A stretch of DNA of 64,000 nucleotides from Monosporascus cannonballus (lineage: Eukaryota; Ascomycota; Sordariomycetes; Xylariales): positions 248,001 through 312,000 of the forward strand of contig QJNS01000015.1 of the NCBI GenBank assembly GCA_004154925.1. Reading direction: 5' to 3'. Both the position numbers and the translations under genes were made by a program. Within the stretch, counting starts at the first letter, position 1; every line of letters begins with the position of its first letter. Shown one piece after another: positions 62,200 to 64,000 of this stretch. Below the pieces are notes generated by a model that was given only the letters and a program-made list of their open reading frames with translations, was not told the origin of the DNA and searched no databases.

Positions 62200-62700
62200 C
62201 GGACGCGTTCAAATTAATAATCGACCAATTAATAATTGGAATATCGGGCCAGTTAGCCGCAACCTATGTTAACGAGGCGGCCGCAACGGCGGCCTCCAGT
62301 TATTATTATTCTTTTTTTAAACGTTCAAATTTTTCTATCGCTTCCGTATTTTAAATATTTTGACGAAATATTTCCATACTGTAATAACGAAGTAACCGCC
62401 TTTATTTCTGCAGGCAATCCAATTTATTGGCAGCAGTCCGTAACGTTTTACGAATCTGCTTTTTTTTCACGTTCCAAATAATCTTTTTTGTTAAACAATT
62501 TCTAGTACTTAATTTTCAAAAGCCCAAAAACGTTATAAAGGTTATTATAATAAATGCATTACGCATATTTTAAAAATCCTCGAACGACCTTATATTGTAT
62601 ATTTTCCTTTTCGCAACGAAAATAAAAAAACATTTTGAAACCCAAATATTTAATACGTTTTAAAAGGATTAAAACGTTAATACGCTTACGAAAACGAGAT
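62200..62700 (-). pseudogene. antisense accessory ORF of copy 8
   Basis: On the minus strand, near 62370-62190: EAIEKFERLKKE, then LEAAVAAASLT, then VAANWPDIPIINWSIINL. This tail matches copy 6 (LEVAVTAI...VAADWPDIPATDWSAIN) almost residue for residue. Two LTR retrotransposons of opposite orientation and different LTR type thus keep the same antisense protein tail. The plus-strand 71-codon frame at 62266-62481 is its shadow. Confidence 0.65.
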
Positions 62701-62811
62701 TTTTTAATACGACCTAACATAATAAATATAAAAAAAGGAAGGTTATTTATTAAAATTAATAAACAAATAATTTGATCTTTAGGGACAAAAATCCTGAAAG
62801 GGGAGAAATCG

Positions 62812-63214
62812 TATTACGACCTCATAATTTTGGCCTTTTCCCGGACGGTTAGGACCACAAAAAAAACGGGTCCCACCTTAGCCAAAACGTTACGTAATTA
62901 GCTTAAAAGTTTCAAAGCGCCAAACGCCTTAAGCCCCCTAAGCTAGTAAGAAAGCTTAAAAAACTTAAAAGTCTTAAGGGTTTAAGCCGTTTAAGCACCT
63001 TAAGCCAAAATAAGAATATATACGTTCGTTATTTCCATAATTTAAATAACTTTAGCTTATAATAATCAATTACCATATCGTTACCCAAAACGCCCTTGGT
63101 ATTACAAGACGTAATACGTTACTATATCCATTACTTAGATTCCCACGATACTTCTGCCAACATAAACCCGTCGACTTAAAGTTTAATAATTGGTTAAACC
63201 GCCTAGCCGTCACA
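62812..63214 (+). repeat. 3' LTR of copy 8
   Basis: Begins TATTACGACCTCATAATT after the tract GAAAGGGGAGAAA (62796-62808). TTACGTAA at 62890-62897. Ends GCCGTCACA. Confidence 0.8.
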
Positions 63215-63219
63215 TATAA

Positions 63220-64000
63220 AACTTAACCTAATATAAATTTTTTTAAGAAAATGCTTAAATTCTTGGAATGTTATAATAATAACCATAAATTCCTTATCTA
63301 GAATGCCGTAATTAAATTTGGTTCTTTTTAACTTATACGAAAAGAGCATAATAAGGTATAATTTGTCTTAATTATTTCGTTATTTAATTATTATGCTTAA
63401 CGCGTAATCCGAAATATTAGTTTTTAATTTAACGGGGCGGTTTAAATCGTACATAATTAGTATTAGTTCGCTGGTAATTACATCCTTAATATCCTAAAAT
63501 GTTTTTTTTGTATTTGGCGTTTATTTAAACTTTTTTATAAGGTTTGTTAAAGGTATAACGATTTCGCTAAAATTTTAAATAAACTTTTTAAAATAATTAA
63601 CGAATTTAAAGAATATTTATATCTTTTTCACCGTTATTAGTGTTTATTATACTATAACTATAACGATTTTTTAAGCTTTATCTTAATATATTTTAAGGTA
63701 ATAATATATCTCAAATATTCCACTTTTTGTACGTTAAACTACTTTTTTTTGCATTAATAAATAACTTTGCGTTCTGTAAAGCTTAAAAAACCTTATAAAC
63801 GTATCATATATGTTTTTTCCGTTTCTAAGAAAACGAGAATATCGTCGAGATAACAAACGACGAAAATATCGAGATATTTTCGTAATACATAATTTACTAT
63901 CCGTTAAAAGGCTATTAATGCGTTCGTAAATCCTATTAGTATAACCAAATATTTAAATAATCTATATTTCGTCATAAACGTTATTTTTTATTTGTATCCT
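63220..64000 (-). pseudogene. RNase H and reverse transcriptase of copy 4
   Basis: On the minus strand this continues copy 4. The region near 63430-63280 matches copy 6 near 45500-45300 (AACGGGGCGGTTTAAATCGTA and the CCGTAATTAAATT(T/C)GG word). The stretch near 63860-63840 corresponds to the reverse transcriptase active-site block, where the minus strand reads YLDD. The element runs off the window. Confidence 0.6.

Larger units (their letters stand above)
56458..63214 (+). mobile_element. Ty3/Gypsy chromovirus, copy 8, full length
   Basis: 6757 bp between exact TATAA duplications (56453-56457 and 63215-63219), inserted in copy 4 pol. Both LTRs are 403 bp. All domains are recognisable in order. 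The 3' LTR end is intact (GCCGTCACA). Confidence 0.85.
37573..64000 (-). mobile_element. Ty3/Gypsy chromovirus, copy 4, split by copies 5 and 8
   Basis: Visible in three pieces. At 37573-39232: 3' LTR, accessory ORF, chromodomain, integrase end. At 55497-56457: integrase core and upstream. At 63215-64000: RNase H and reverse transcriptase. The junctions are exact: copy 5 sits between two AATTT words (39228-39232 and 55497-55501) and copy 8 between two TATAA words (56453-56457 and 63215-63219). Removing both rejoins a continuous minus-strand pol. Gag and the 5' LTR lie beyond the right edge. Confidence 0.8.

Noticed and set aside
62266..62481. 71-codon plus-strand frame with ATG; also 43414-43620 on minus
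   Set aside because: Both oppose the accessory ORF, whose residues are conserved between copies; these frames are not.
1..64000. Centromere or replication origin because of extreme AT content
   Set aside because: The AT content is explained by RIP of transposons. No satellite array was seen, and the sequence alone cannot show centromere identity.

Overview
The window looks like an AT-rich, gene-free block from a filamentous ascomycete genome that has been heavily mutated by repeat-induced point mutation (RIP). The evidence is the sequence itself: almost every recognisable coding stretch belongs to a transposable element. The damage is C-to-T or G-to-A at CpA/TpG positions, so CAA, CAG and TGG codons have become stops, while CpG stays common (many TACG and CGAA words), so simple CpG decay does not explain it. 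I see no host gene, tRNA, rRNA or CRISPR array. All similarity calls were made by eye against family motifs and between copies in the window. Long alignments were not computed, and boundaries marked approximate may be off by tens of bases.

Left third (1-25.7 kb): a 3.16-kb LTR element with 228/234-bp LTRs and the perfect target duplication TAGGA (271-3428); a long unassigned RIP desert (3.4-9.5 kb); a related pair of LTR-like repeats (9541 and 25488) that may enclose a 16-kb nested block; an undamaged 106-codon open frame (9819-10136); a probable minus-strand Copia remnant (about 10.1-12.7 kb); a Fot1/pogo transposon on the minus strand (12707-14540); and a minus-strand Ty3/Gypsy chromovirus (about 17.58-23.94 kb).

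Right part (27.7-64 kb): this is one nested stack. Chromovirus copy 2 (27710, +) carries a short 1.89-kb LTR element (28103-29995, duplication TAATG), a 1835-bp pogo element (30061-31895, TA), a probable 123-bp MITE (32223-32345) and a second pogo. That pogo is split by chromovirus copy 3 (33906, +), which holds two small undamaged insertions (280 bp and 122 bp). Copy 3 is split by copy 4 (37573 to the right edge, minus). Copy 4 is split by copy 5 (39233-55496, duplication AATTT) and by copy 8 (56458-63214, duplication TATAA). Copy 5 is split by a fragment of copy 6 (42655-46401, minus) and by copy 7 (48725-55423, duplication CCACG/TCACG). The deepest chain is six layers: copy 2, pogo, copy 3, copy 4, copy 5, copy 7.

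All chromoviruses follow LTR - gag with zinc knuckle - protease - reverse transcriptase - RNase H - integrase - chromodomain - polypurine tract - LTR. Between the chromodomain and the 3' LTR, six of them also carry an antisense reading frame with a cysteine-rich start and a basic coiled-coil-like block, convergent with pol. It is visible in both orientations and is the most interesting feature of the window. The LTRs share an 8-bp palindrome TTACGTAA and a 19-bp hairpin, but differ in short tandem repeats in the upstream region.
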